Notes: generated by a model from the sequence alone, not told the origin. Shown: positions 1 through 5,950, counted from the stretch's first letter. The stretch: DNA of 6,060 nt from FEN-987 sp035524675 (GCA_035524675.1 DATKOK010000041.1:1-6060), one strand, 5' to 3'. Numbers and translations are program-made.

Positions 1-1
1 G

Positions 2-127
2 GAAGCACTCCGGTCACACGCTAAGATGAAAGTCACTGAGGAAAGCGCTCACTTCGCTAAGATGAACGCTAAGGGTCAAGGAACACTCGTGTTCCCAGGA
101 ACTCCCGAGTCTGAGAGCCCACGCTAA
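2..127 (+). CDS. C-terminal end of an unidentified protein (5' truncated by window edge)
   Basis: The frame is open from base 2 to a TAA at 125-127 and gives the last 41 residues of a protein that begins outside the window. The tail is polar and basic, with two copies of Ala-Lys-Met 12 residues apart (from direct repeats at 19-30 and 55-66), then a Gly/Pro/Ser/Glu-rich end. I do not recognise the family. Support comes from the open frame, the stop coinciding with a hairpin, and a following T-rich tract, as expected at the end of a transcription unit. A frame this short could be open by chance, so a non-coding RNA end is an alternative. The next gene lies in the same frame after 25 sense codons, but no ATG, GTG or TTG precedes base 203. 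Confidence 0.5.
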   Translation, partial: EALRSHAKMKVTEESAHFAKMNAKGQGTLVFPGTPESESPR

Positions 128-176
128 GGAAACTTAGCGAGGTACCCCCTCAATTCCTTTTTTTATTTCCTTTTTT
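122..176 (+). terminator. Hairpin with GAAA loop followed by T-rich tracts
   Basis: A perfect 7-bp stem, CGCTAAG (122-128) with CTTAGCG (133-139), closes a GAAA loop of the GNRA type. It is followed after about 18 bases by T-runs at 158-164 and 171-176. The stem includes the TAA stop of the upstream frame. Archaeal termination depends mainly on oligo-T tracts, so the T-runs are probably the active part and the hairpin may stabilise the 3' end. The distance from stem to T-run is too large for a classical bacterial intrinsic terminator. Confidence 0.5.
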
Positions 177-178
177 CC

Positions 179-184
179 TATATT
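179..184 (+). promoter_or_regulatory. Candidate TATA box for the membrane-protein operon
   Basis: TATATT at 179-184 is centred about 21 bases before the ATG at 203. There is no Shine-Dalgarno just before that ATG, which fits a leaderless or very short-leader archaeal transcript. The upstream side is pyrimidine-rich rather than a purine-rich BRE, and TTTTATTT at 161-168 is an alternative, so the exact element is uncertain. Confidence 0.35.
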
Positions 185-202
185 CTACGGGACAGTTCAG
201 AT

Positions 203-973
203 ATGCTCGAGATGATCCCCGGTCGAATTGGCCAAGTAATCCTGCTCATTGTCGTGCTCTTTGCGGTCGCGGTGGGCTCGCAGCTTGCCCTAAAACGGAA
301 GTGGAAGGCTCGGGCAATTAGCGGTATCGACAAGCTCGAGGACTGGATCAAACAAGCTAGTCAGCTCAATCGAAGCGTTTTCTTCTCGCCAGGCACTGCA
401 GGGGTAGGATCCACCGACACTCTAGCGGCACTCGCACTCCTTCGATACGTGGCGAAGCTATGCGTTCAGAACGATGCTAAACTAATCATTGCGAACGCGG
501 ACCTAAACGTCCAGCAAGTAACCGAGGAAATACTCAAGGACGAATACGACGCGGCAGGAAAATCTGACAAGTATAATGTGGAGTGCGTGCGATACTTATC
601 CGGAAGCATATTTGCTTACGCAGCAGGAGTTATGGGGCTGGTCAGACGAGAACGACCAGCTCTGAACATTTTTCTCGGTGCCTTCTCAGCCGAATCCCTT
701 GAAGTCGCCGAGGCGGGCAGAACCGAGGCCCTCTACCAGTTTGGCGGCACTTCAAGCATTGACCAACTCCCATTCTTCCTCGCCACATGTGACGTAACAT
801 TACTAGCAGGAGAGTTGTACGCGGCACAAAGTTATCTCACTAATGACCCCTGGGACATTTCACGGACGGTCGGTGAAGACGTAGGAAAAGCCATCGCGAT
901 CTTACTCATACTCGCTGGAACAGTCCTGCTTTCTTTGGGCAGTGATATCATCCTCAATCTGTTAAACCTCTAA
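203..973 (+). CDS. DUF6754-like membrane-anchored protein
   Basis: This 256-residue protein has a membrane segment at residues 9-27, a basic stretch (31-37), a soluble alpha/beta-looking domain (about 40-225) and a hydrophobic C-terminus (229-254). The basic residues after the first span suggest that the domain is cytoplasmic. Segments resembling what I recall of the uncharacterised DUF6754 family, seen in archaea and Chloroflexi-type bacteria, are FSPGTAG (61-67) followed by DTLAALALL, FAYAAGVMGL (137-146) before a conserved RERPA, the GAFSAESL block (159-166), and QLPFFLATCD (188-197). The molecular function is unknown. The start is the first ATG after the upstream TAA at 125; ATG at 212 is an alternative. 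It leads a four-gene run, and the next gene's Shine-Dalgarno overlaps its stop. No active-site pattern of a known enzyme was seen. Confidence 0.85.
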   Translation: MLEMIPGRIGQVILLIVVLFAVAVGSQLALKRKWKARAISGIDKLEDWIKQASQLNRSVFFSPGTAGVGSTDTLAALALLRYVAKLCVQNDAKLIIANADLNVQQVTEEILKDEYDAAGKSDKYNVECVRYLSGSIFAYAAGVMGLVRRERPALNIFLGAFSAESLEVAEAGRTEALYQFGGTSSIDQLPFFLATCDVTLLAGELYAAQSYLTNDPWDISRTVGEDVGKAIAILLILAGTVLLSLGSDIILNLLNL

Positions 974-978
974 GGTGA
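974..978 (+). promoter_or_regulatory. Shine-Dalgarno of the second membrane gene
   Basis: GGTGA at 974-978 immediately follows the upstream TAA and sits four bases before the ATG at 983. It matches the archaeal anti-Shine-Dalgarno well. It fixes the start and suggests translation coupled to the preceding gene within one transcript. Confidence 0.7.
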
Positions 979-982
979 GAAA

Positions 983-1663
983 ATGACCCAGAAACCGAAG
1001 ATGACTCGATTTGAAATTCTGCTGCAAATAATAATATTCTCAACAGGATTCTTCTACGCATTTACCTATTACGTTAAAGTCTCAACACCAGTAGACCTCC
1101 AAGCAATCGCGGACAACTCACTAGCATACCTAACCGCAATGATCATAACCGCATTCGCAATCGGCATCATCAACCTGACGCGAATACATTACCGCAACAT
1201 CAAGCTCAAACGACCTGACTGGAAATTCAGCGTTGCCCTTCTGGGAAGCCTCTATGGCATGGCAATCTTCAGCATGATATCGTCCCCATTCCAGCTAGAT
1301 CCACAAGGAATCGTCATTCCAGGCTCGCTGATCAACTTCATCCAGCCAATCTGGAATTTCCTCTACTACAACGTCATGATCTCCATCAACACAAGCATCT
1401 TCTCACTCCTAGCCTTCTTCATAGCCTCCGCCGCCTTCAGAGCATTCAAAGTTCGAACAGTAGAGTCAACAATTCTGCTAATTGCAGGACTACTCGTCAT
1501 AATCGGCGAAGCACCCATCGCGAACCAGATCTGGCCCGGCTTCAGCGCTATTCAGAATTGGATAATGCTCGTCCCAAACACGGCGGGACAACGTGGAATA
1601 TTGATCGGAGCAGCCCTAAGCATAATCGCGTTCAGCGCACGTCGAATGATAAAATATTCATAG
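983..1663 (+). CDS. Polytopic membrane protein of unknown function, about six spans
   Basis: This 226-residue protein has hydrophobic segments at about 11-30, 48-66, 82-99, 134-153, 161-176 and 204-219, joined by short basic or polar loops, and a basic C-terminal end. It has no signal peptide and no large soluble domain. A distinctive stretch is FSLLAFFIASAAFRAF (140-155) followed by a short charged loop; a Trp-containing loop and PNTAGQRG (198-205) precede the last span. I do not recognise a named family. The pattern resembles uncharacterised membrane proteins that I recall next to DUF6754 genes, which needs checking. It starts nine bases after the DUF6754-like gene with a good Shine-Dalgarno and ends ten bases before the next gene, so it almost certainly belongs to the same operon. 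It may be a membrane subunit of a complex with its neighbours (inference). Confidence 0.85.
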   Translation: MTQKPKMTRFEILLQIIIFSTGFFYAFTYYVKVSTPVDLQAIADNSLAYLTAMIITAFAIGIINLTRIHYRNIKLKRPDWKFSVALLGSLYGMAIFSMISSPFQLDPQGIVIPGSLINFIQPIWNFLYYNVMISINTSIFSLLAFFIASAAFRAFKVRTVESTILLIAGLLVIIGEAPIANQIWPGFSAIQNWIMLVPNTAGQRGILIGAALSIIAFSARRMIKYS

Positions 1664-1673
1664 TGAACTAGAT

Positions 1674-2510
1674 ATGGTCAAACTAAACCTAGACACCGAC
1701 CCCCGACCGATCTATCTCCTACTGATCATAGTCATAACCGTGCCAATCCTAACTCGCACGATACTGCCCGTACCGGTTAGCGACACAACCAGAGCGGTCT
1801 ATGAATTCATCCAGAATCTTGCGCAAACGAAACCCAACAGCCTTGTTGTCCTCAGCTTCGACTACTCGACAAGTCTCGTCCCTGAACTGCACCCACAAGC
1901 AATTGTGGTAACAGAACAACTCTTCTCACTACCTCTGAAAGTGATCTTCGTCGCCCAATGGGTTGACGGACCAGCACTCACAGAAGCGGTTCTGGAAACA
2001 GTAGACAAAGGCTCCAAGAAATATGGAGTCGACTACGCGACCCTCGGATACATACCAAACATTGCCACGCTAATCGGAATGACTACAAACATCCAACAGT
2101 TCTTCCCGGTAGATACCAGGGGAAATCCGACTTCCAGCCTCCCAATAATCCAGGAGTTCCCGGCAGGGAAACAAGCCTCACTCCTCGTGACATTCACGGG
2201 CGGTGAACCAGGGGTAGACAACTACTTGCAGTACTGGCAGACTCCATTTGGCATTCCGGTAGCAGCAGGAGCTCCGGCAATAAGTGCCCCAGGCTACATG
2301 CCGTTCTACAATTCAGGACAGCTAGTTGGCATTCTGATCAGCATGAAGGCTGCCGCTGAATATGAATTTCTAATTAACGAAGTGGACATAAGCGGAGCCG
2401 TCTCAGCAATGGTTGCGCAGTCAGCTTCCTTGTTGCTAATCGCAATCCTCGTGATTCTCGGCAACCTAGCGTACGTATTCCGGAGGTCAAAACGCAAGTG
2501 GAGATCGTAG
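1674..2510 (+). CDS. Doubly anchored membrane protein with a predicted external domain
   Basis: The 278-residue product has one membrane span near each end (13-31 and 250-268) around a soluble domain of about 215 residues. The C-terminus is strongly basic (RRSKRKW at 270-276), so by the positive-inside rule both ends should be cytoplasmic and the central domain external. The domain alternates beta-like stretches (57-62, 76-80, 88-94, 168-174) with helices. Its last part has PGYMPFYNSGQLVGIL (206-221) followed by AAAEYEFL (226-233), which looks like a conserved core. I recognise no catalytic signature. The alternating pattern is loosely compatible with a Rossmann-like or binding-protein-like fold, but that is only an impression. 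It lies ten bases after the previous gene and one base before the next, so it is cotranscribed. Confidence 0.85.
   Translation: MVKLNLDTDPRPIYLLLIIVITVPILTRTILPVPVSDTTRAVYEFIQNLAQTKPNSLVVLSFDYSTSLVPELHPQAIVVTEQLFSLPLKVIFVAQWVDGPALTEAVLETVDKGSKKYGVDYATLGYIPNIATLIGMTTNIQQFFPVDTRGNPTSSLPIIQEFPAGKQASLLVTFTGGEPGVDNYLQYWQTPFGIPVAAGAPAISAPGYMPFYNSGQLVGILISMKAAAEYEFLINEVDISGAVSAMVAQSASLLLIAILVILGNLAYVFRRSKRKWRS
2500..2503 (+). promoter_or_regulatory. Shine-Dalgarno of the fourth membrane gene
   Basis: GGAG at 2500-2503, within the last codons of the preceding gene, is eight bases before the ATG at 2512. The stop at 2508-2510 and this start are separated by a single base, which points to coupled translation. 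Confidence 0.6.
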
Positions 2511-2511
2511 T

Positions 2512-3294
2512 ATGCTGAACATCGCTCAAGCGATAGGGATATGGGTTGCGGTCTTCCTCACACTCATGGTTCTGAGCTTCCTCTACAAGGAAAACCCATT
2601 CTTCCGCCTAGCCGAATACTTGACTGTGGGTCTAAGCGCGGGATACGCTTTTGCAGCGGCGCTAAGGCTTTTCATCAATCAATCCATCACCCCGATAATC
2701 GTGGGCAATAGCTACGGCTTCATAATCCCGTTGGCACTTGGAGCTATGTTCTACTTCCAGTTTAGTAAGAGATACTCGTATCTGTACCGCTTTCCTCTTA
2801 GCCTCGCAATCGGCTACGGACTTGGCGTGACATTATGGAGCTGGATGCAAACCTACTTCGTCGAACAGATTAAGGCAACCATCCTACCAATCAGTGCCAG
2901 CGACCCGATAACGACCATTAACAATCTTATCCTCATTCTAGGAACAGTGCTATCCCTGTCCTATTTCCTCCTCTCACGCGAGCAGAAAGGAACCTGGGGA
3001 GGCATCACGAGAGCAGGCAAATATCTGATTCTACTCGCTTTAGGAGCCGTCTTCGGGAGCACTGTTCTAGGAAGAATGGCGCTGCTCATACAGAGAATCC
3101 AATTCCTAGTTGGCGCCGCCGCATTTCCATGGCCCGCACTAAACCTCGGAACAGCTGAAGAGGGCAGATACGCTCCTATAGGCATACTCCTATTCGTGCC
3201 TGTCTTCGGATACTACCTTTACCGGTCGCGCCGAAAAGAGCGGGAGGATAAGATTAAGACTTCTCCTTCGCCAGAGCCTCTACACGATCGATAA
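2512..3294 (+). CDS. Polytopic membrane protein of unknown function, about seven spans
   Basis: This 260-residue protein has hydrophobic segments at about 5-24, 36-54, 68-84, 94-112, 137-154, 170-186 and 221-237. The tail is cytoplasmic-looking and highly charged (238-260, rich in Arg, Lys, Glu and Asp). Recognisable local features are LYKENPFFRLAEYLTVG (24-40) between spans 1 and 2, and VLGRMALLIQRIQFL (185-199) after span 6. No transporter, channel or enzyme signature that I know is visible. It is the last gene of the four-gene run, one base downstream of its neighbour. Its last 41 bases overlap the end of a convergent minus-strand gene. Given that all four products are membrane proteins, a stable envelope complex is the simplest reading, but the role is unknown. 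Confidence 0.85.
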   Translation: MLNIAQAIGIWVAVFLTLMVLSFLYKENPFFRLAEYLTVGLSAGYAFAAALRLFINQSITPIIVGNSYGFIIPLALGAMFYFQFSKRYSYLYRFPLSLAIGYGLGVTLWSWMQTYFVEQIKATILPISASDPITTINNLILILGTVLSLSYFLLSREQKGTWGGITRAGKYLILLALGAVFGSTVLGRMALLIQRIQFLVGAAAFPWPALNLGTAEEGRYAPIGILLFVPVFGYYLYRSRRKEREDKIKTSPSPEPLHDR

Positions 3295-3562
3295 TTCTGC
3301 CCACATTTTCACGCTTCATAAAAACAGCTGTATATTTCGAACCTTCTAGATCAAAGAACCATAGTAGTGGACCCAACGCCACAACACCAAGCTGACTCAC
3401 CAGGAAGGCAATCGGCCGTACTGTTTCCAACAACATGATCGCGGGGGCTTCTAGACCACGCCTCACAATGGCCCTAGCTAAATTCTCGATCAGCCTATTC
3501 TCTTCCTCACTGCTCAAATCAAATTCGGACAAGCGTAACAACTCAAGTTGTCGTCGGGGCAT
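3254..3562 (-). CDS. Small uncharacterised protein with a hydrophobic centre
   Basis: This 102-residue protein is read from an ATG at 3562 to a TAA complementary to 3254-3256. An acidic N-terminal helix region (12-33) leads to RGLEAPAIMLLET (35-47), a hydrophobic stretch (about 50-70) that could be one membrane span or a buried hairpin, and a charged C-terminal helix (83-101). The pattern of Arg, then PAI, a Leu-Glu pair, RP and a hydrophobic segment reminds me of small proteins found near DUF6754 genes, but I cannot confirm this. In favour of a real gene: it fills the space between two plus-strand genes, has a structured composition and has a candidate promoter. The start is the only one possible after an in-frame stop, and it has no Shine-Dalgarno. 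Its end overlaps the convergent membrane gene by 41 bases. Confidence 0.75.
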   Translation of the reverse strand: MPRRQLELLRLSEFDLSSEEENRLIENLARAIVRRGLEAPAIMLLETVRPIAFLVSQLGVVALGPLLWFFDLEGSKYTAVFMKRENVGRIIDRVEALAKEKS

Positions 3563-3572
3563 AGTATAAATC
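3563..3572 (+). promoter_or_regulatory. TATA box for the proteinase-pair operon
   Basis: AGTATAAATC at 3563-3572 contains TATAAAT and abuts the start codon of the divergent gene. A transcript beginning about 25 bases downstream would leave a leader of about ten bases before the TTG at 3603. Occupancy here would cover the first bases of the minus-strand gene, so the two directions could compete. Confidence 0.5.
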
Positions 3573-3582
3573 TCATGCTCTC

Positions 3583-3590
3583 TCTAAAAC
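3583..3590 (-). promoter_or_regulatory. Candidate TATA box for the small minus-strand gene
   Basis: On the minus strand, GTTTTAGA (3590 to 3583) is centred about 24 bases upstream of the ATG at 3562, the distance expected for a leaderless archaeal transcript. The upstream side is not clearly purine-rich, so BRE support is weak. Confidence 0.35.
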
Positions 3591-3602
3591 GAACGGATTG
3601 AT

Positions 3603-4499
3603 TTGGCGGACCTCTCAAATCTGCTCTCAATATCATCCCTCATCGCGATACTGATCAATTGTATCGCCGCTTATCTCCTCATCCGATCCGCGCGAACTGA
3701 TCACAAGACAGCTGACGAGAGCAAAGCGGTCGAGGCTCCGGTGGTTGCGGTCGCTGAGAGACCTGCGGAAGAAGTCTACGAGGAGCCAACCAAGGAACAG
3801 ATTCTAGGCCGGCGCGCCCAGATCATTCATGAGATTGAGCAGGAAAGGGGAACGAAGGTGATAACGCTCATTCACAGGAAGGAACCCTGGGCCGAAGAAG
3901 GACCCGTAATCGAAGAATCTGAACGAATCTTGACACAACTTCGAGAAATCGGCCCCGATAAGCCAGTCGATCTGATCCTCCACACGACTGGAGCGTCAAA
4001 GTTCGCCGCTCACATGATATCAATGGCTCTCAAATTCCGGAAATCGAAAGTGACTGTGATAGTACCGTACTACGCCCTGGCAAATGGCACGCTTCTAGCG
4101 CTTTCAGGCGAAGAGATCCTGATGGAGAAGTATAGCATTCTCGGTACCGTCGAACCCCAATTCGGAGATATGCCAGCAGCATCCGTAATGTCAGTAAAGA
4201 CGCGCATACCAGCTGAGATGGTCTCAGACTTCATGATACTCCTGGCGGATCGAGCTCGCATGGAAACTGATAACGCCAAGGGATTCATCAAATGGCTACT
4301 AAACGATAAGATGGACCCTGACCAACTCGAGCGAGTAGCAGACTTTCTTGTGGGAGGAGGAGTCACTACAAGCACGCCAATAACTCTGGACGTAGTGAGG
4401 GCCATGGGTCTGAAAGTGGGTCAGATCCCTGAGAAAGTGTACGAACTCTTTGGAACCATGGAATTTGGAGGAGAGGTACTCCGTTCAAAGTTCAACTGA
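3603..4499 (+). CDS. SDH_sah-family protein, apparently catalytically inactive, membrane-anchored
   Basis: This 298-residue protein has one N-terminal span (about 8-27), a Val/Ala/Glu-rich linker (32-65), and a ClpP/crotonase-fold domain (about 65-290) of the serine dehydrogenase proteinase family (SDH_sah). Basic residues just after the span suggest that the domain faces the cytoplasm. It aligns along its whole length with the next gene product, but every expected active-site motif is altered: HTTGA (127-131) instead of HTPGG, LANG (159-162) instead of MSGG with Ala160 (codon 4080-4082) at the presumed nucleophile, TVEPQ (182-186) instead of PVDPQ, and TTSTP (255-259) instead of SHSTP. Structural features such as EIEQERG (77-83) and IPEKVYELF (275-283) are kept. 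It is probably a pseudoenzyme with a scaffold or regulatory role (inference). TTG is the first possible start after an in-frame TAA at 3585. Confidence 0.88.
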   Translation: MADLSNLLSISSLIAILINCIAAYLLIRSARTDHKTADESKAVEAPVVAVAERPAEEVYEEPTKEQILGRRAQIIHEIEQERGTKVITLIHRKEPWAEEGPVIEESERILTQLREIGPDKPVDLILHTTGASKFAAHMISMALKFRKSKVTVIVPYYALANGTLLALSGEEILMEKYSILGTVEPQFGDMPAASVMSVKTRIPAEMVSDFMILLADRARMETDNAKGFIKWLLNDKMDPDQLERVADFLVGGGVTTSTPITLDVVRAMGLKVGQIPEKVYELFGTMEFGGEVLRSKFN

Positions 4500-4501
4500 G
4501 G
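4498..4501 (+). promoter_or_regulatory. Shine-Dalgarno deciding the start of the second proteinase gene
   Basis: GAGG at 4498-4501 overlaps the TGA of the upstream gene. It lies seven bases before the ATG at 4509 but only four before the GTG at 4506, so the ATG is preferred. The product differs by one residue between the two choices. Confidence 0.5.
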
Positions 4502-4508
4502 CATTGTG

Positions 4509-5429
4509 ATGACTCTTACTGAAACCCTATTGGGCAGCGCACTCGTAATTGTGTCCACACTCAACCTACTATCAATAATCCGCCTAGTCAAACCGTTCGA
4601 ACATCCCCCAGAAAAGGAAGAATCTGTCGCAGCTCAAACAGCTGAGACTGTAGAAACTGCAAGTCATAAAGAAGAGCCGGAGGCAGCCCCCCAGCAAATA
4701 CCTACGACCAAATCAGAAATTCTCGCATGGCGGCGGAAGATAATCAGCGAGATCGAACAGGAGAGAGGTTCCAGAGTAATCATGATGATCCATAAGCGAG
4801 AACTCTGGACTGGACCCGGAGAGGACCCCGAGATCGTATTGGAAGATGCTGAGACGGTTCTCCAACAAATTCGACGCACCCCACCCGACGTCCCAATCGA
4901 TCTAATCTTGCATACGCCGGGCGGAGTCGCTCTAGCAGCAGAAATGATGTCAATGGCAATAAAGTTCCATCCTGAGAAAGTGACCGTTATCGTACCATTC
5001 TACGCGATGTCAGGAGGCTCCTTGATGAGCTTGGCAGCGGACAAAATCATGATGGAGAGGTACAGCATGCTCGGTCCAGTGGACCCCCAGATCCCAACGC
5101 CTGACGGAAACACATGGCCAGCGGGCTCCCTAGAATCGCTCGTAACGTTGAAACCTCTCCAGAAGGTCTCTGACCGAATGATAGTCATGGCTGACGTTGC
5201 GAGGCTAGAGATTGAGAATGCGACCGCCTTTGTAATGTGGCTCCTTGAAGAGAGAATGAGTAAGGAGAACGCAAAGAAAGTCGCGGAGTTCTTCGCTCAC
5301 GGATACATGTCTCATTCCACACCGATCACGTTGGACGTTGTAAAGGCTGTCGGACTAGATGTCGAAGAAGGCATTCCAGAAAAGGTATACGAACTCTTCA
5401 AGACCTTTGGATTCGTTCCAGCGTCGTAA
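4509..5429 (+). CDS. SDH_sah-family serine proteinase (ClpP/crotonase fold), membrane-anchored, motifs intact
   Basis: The 306-residue product has an N-terminal span (about 7-25), a polar Glu/Ala/Thr/Pro-rich linker (30-68) and a serine dehydrogenase proteinase domain (about 68-300). Typical motifs are present: LHTPGG (134-139) as a likely oxyanion-hole segment, YAMSGGS (165-171) with Ser168 (codon 5010-5012) as the likely nucleophile, LGPVDPQ (188-194), and SHSTPIT (268-274) with a conserved His269. Assignment of the Ser is by analogy with SppA, NfeD and ClpP relatives; the general base is not certain. Residues after the span are basic, so the domain probably acts on the cytoplasmic face of the membrane, on unknown substrates. 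It begins nine bases after the inactive paralogue with a Shine-Dalgarno overlapping that gene's stop, so the two are made together and probably associate. Confidence 0.9.
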   Translation: MTLTETLLGSALVIVSTLNLLSIIRLVKPFEHPPEKEESVAAQTAETVETASHKEEPEAAPQQIPTTKSEILAWRRKIISEIEQERGSRVIMMIHKRELWTGPGEDPEIVLEDAETVLQQIRRTPPDVPIDLILHTPGGVALAAEMMSMAIKFHPEKVTVIVPFYAMSGGSLMSLAADKIMMERYSMLGPVDPQIPTPDGNTWPAGSLESLVTLKPLQKVSDRMIVMADVARLEIENATAFVMWLLEERMSKENAKKVAEFFAHGYMSHSTPITLDVVKAVGLDVEEGIPEKVYELFKTFGFVPAS

Positions 5430-5462
5430 GCACCCTCGCTCGCTCACAATGCAAACAAGAAT

Positions 5463-5466
5463 GGAG
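5463..5466 (+). promoter_or_regulatory. Shine-Dalgarno of the SRPBCC gene
   Basis: GGAG at 5463-5466 is ten bases before the GTG at 5477. Together with an in-frame TGA at 5471-5473 it supports GTG as the start. No TATA-like element is visible in the 47-base gap, so the gene is probably cotranscribed with the proteinase pair. Confidence 0.5.
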
Positions 5467-5476
5467 ACGATGATTC

Positions 5477-5926
5477 GTGGCCGTAATACGCAAATCATTC
5501 CTGGTGCGAGCACCAGCGAACAGAGTCTTCGAAGCACTAATCGACCATACACATTACACGCGATGGTTCGACTTCATCAAGAAAGTAACCTACGAAGACG
5601 AAATTCAGGTCGGAACAACATCACACTGGATCACTGAAATCGCAGGCATTAAGGGCGAACTAGACGTCGAGTACAAAGAGTTGCTACCAGGAAGAAAGGT
5701 TCGAGTCGAAAACGTCGGCCCTTTCTTTAAGAACTCAAGCGGAACCTTCATGTTAACCGAGAATCCGAAAGGAACCCAAGTCGATTTCGAGATTCAATAT
5801 GAGATACCCACACTGATACTCGGACAGCTACTTGACCGATTAGTCATAAGCCGAGAACTTGAAAAAGGGTTCGAGCGCGGCTTCGAACGATTGAAGCAAG
5901 CAAATCAGAATCCCGCTTTAGCTTGA
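5477..5926 (+). CDS. SRPBCC (START-like) family protein
   Basis: This 149-residue protein has the outline of a single-domain SRPBCC/polyketide-cyclase-like fold. An initial beta strand leads to the VRAPANRVFEALIDHTHYTRW pattern (10-30: strand, Ala-Pro turn, helix, then Trp). Several antiparallel strands follow (46-110), and a long C-terminal helix (about 114-142) should close the hydrophobic cavity. The length is typical of the family. Members bind lipids or other hydrophobic ligands, or act as cyclases or chaperone activators; nothing here identifies the ligand. There is no signal peptide or membrane span, so it should be cytosolic. It follows the proteinase gene after 47 bases in the same direction, so a shared role at the membrane is possible but unproven. 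GTG is the only reasonable start because a TGA lies in frame two codons upstream. Confidence 0.85.
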   Translation: MAVIRKSFLVRAPANRVFEALIDHTHYTRWFDFIKKVTYEDEIQVGTTSHWITEIAGIKGELDVEYKELLPGRKVRVENVGPFFKNSSGTFMLTENPKGTQVDFEIQYEIPTLILGQLLDRLVISRELEKGFERGFERLKQANQNPALA

Positions 5927-5950
5927 TGACAACCTAAGGTATACGCTTTA

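Noticed and set aside
24..114. AAGATGA (24-30, 59-65) and CTGA (36-39, 111-114) resembling C and D boxes of an archaeal C/D sRNA
   Set aside because: Spacing is wrong: only five bases between the first pair and about 45 between the second, whereas archaeal guides have about 12. The AAGATGA copies are one base off the usual box and are explained by the coding repeat.
2961..3185. Open minus-strand frame of 74 codons opposite the seven-span membrane gene
   Set aside because: No start signal or domain pattern is visible, and it is fully contained in a coding region with clear membrane-protein character.
4070..4405. Open minus-strand frame of 111 codons opposite the first proteinase-family gene
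   Set aside because: Its composition, rich in Ser, Arg and Ile, is that of an antisense shadow, and it lies entirely inside a strongly supported gene.
3603..4499. Reading the upstream proteinase-family gene as a decaying pseudogene
   Set aside because: The frame is intact over its full length, structural motifs outside the active site are conserved and the operon position is tight, so a maintained pseudoenzyme is the better explanation.
5359..5637. Open plus-strand frame of 92 codons overlapping the end of the proteinase gene and the start of the SRPBCC gene
   Set aside because: It is low-complexity and rich in Arg, Ser and Thr, with no recognisable domain, and it overlaps two well-supported genes in another frame.
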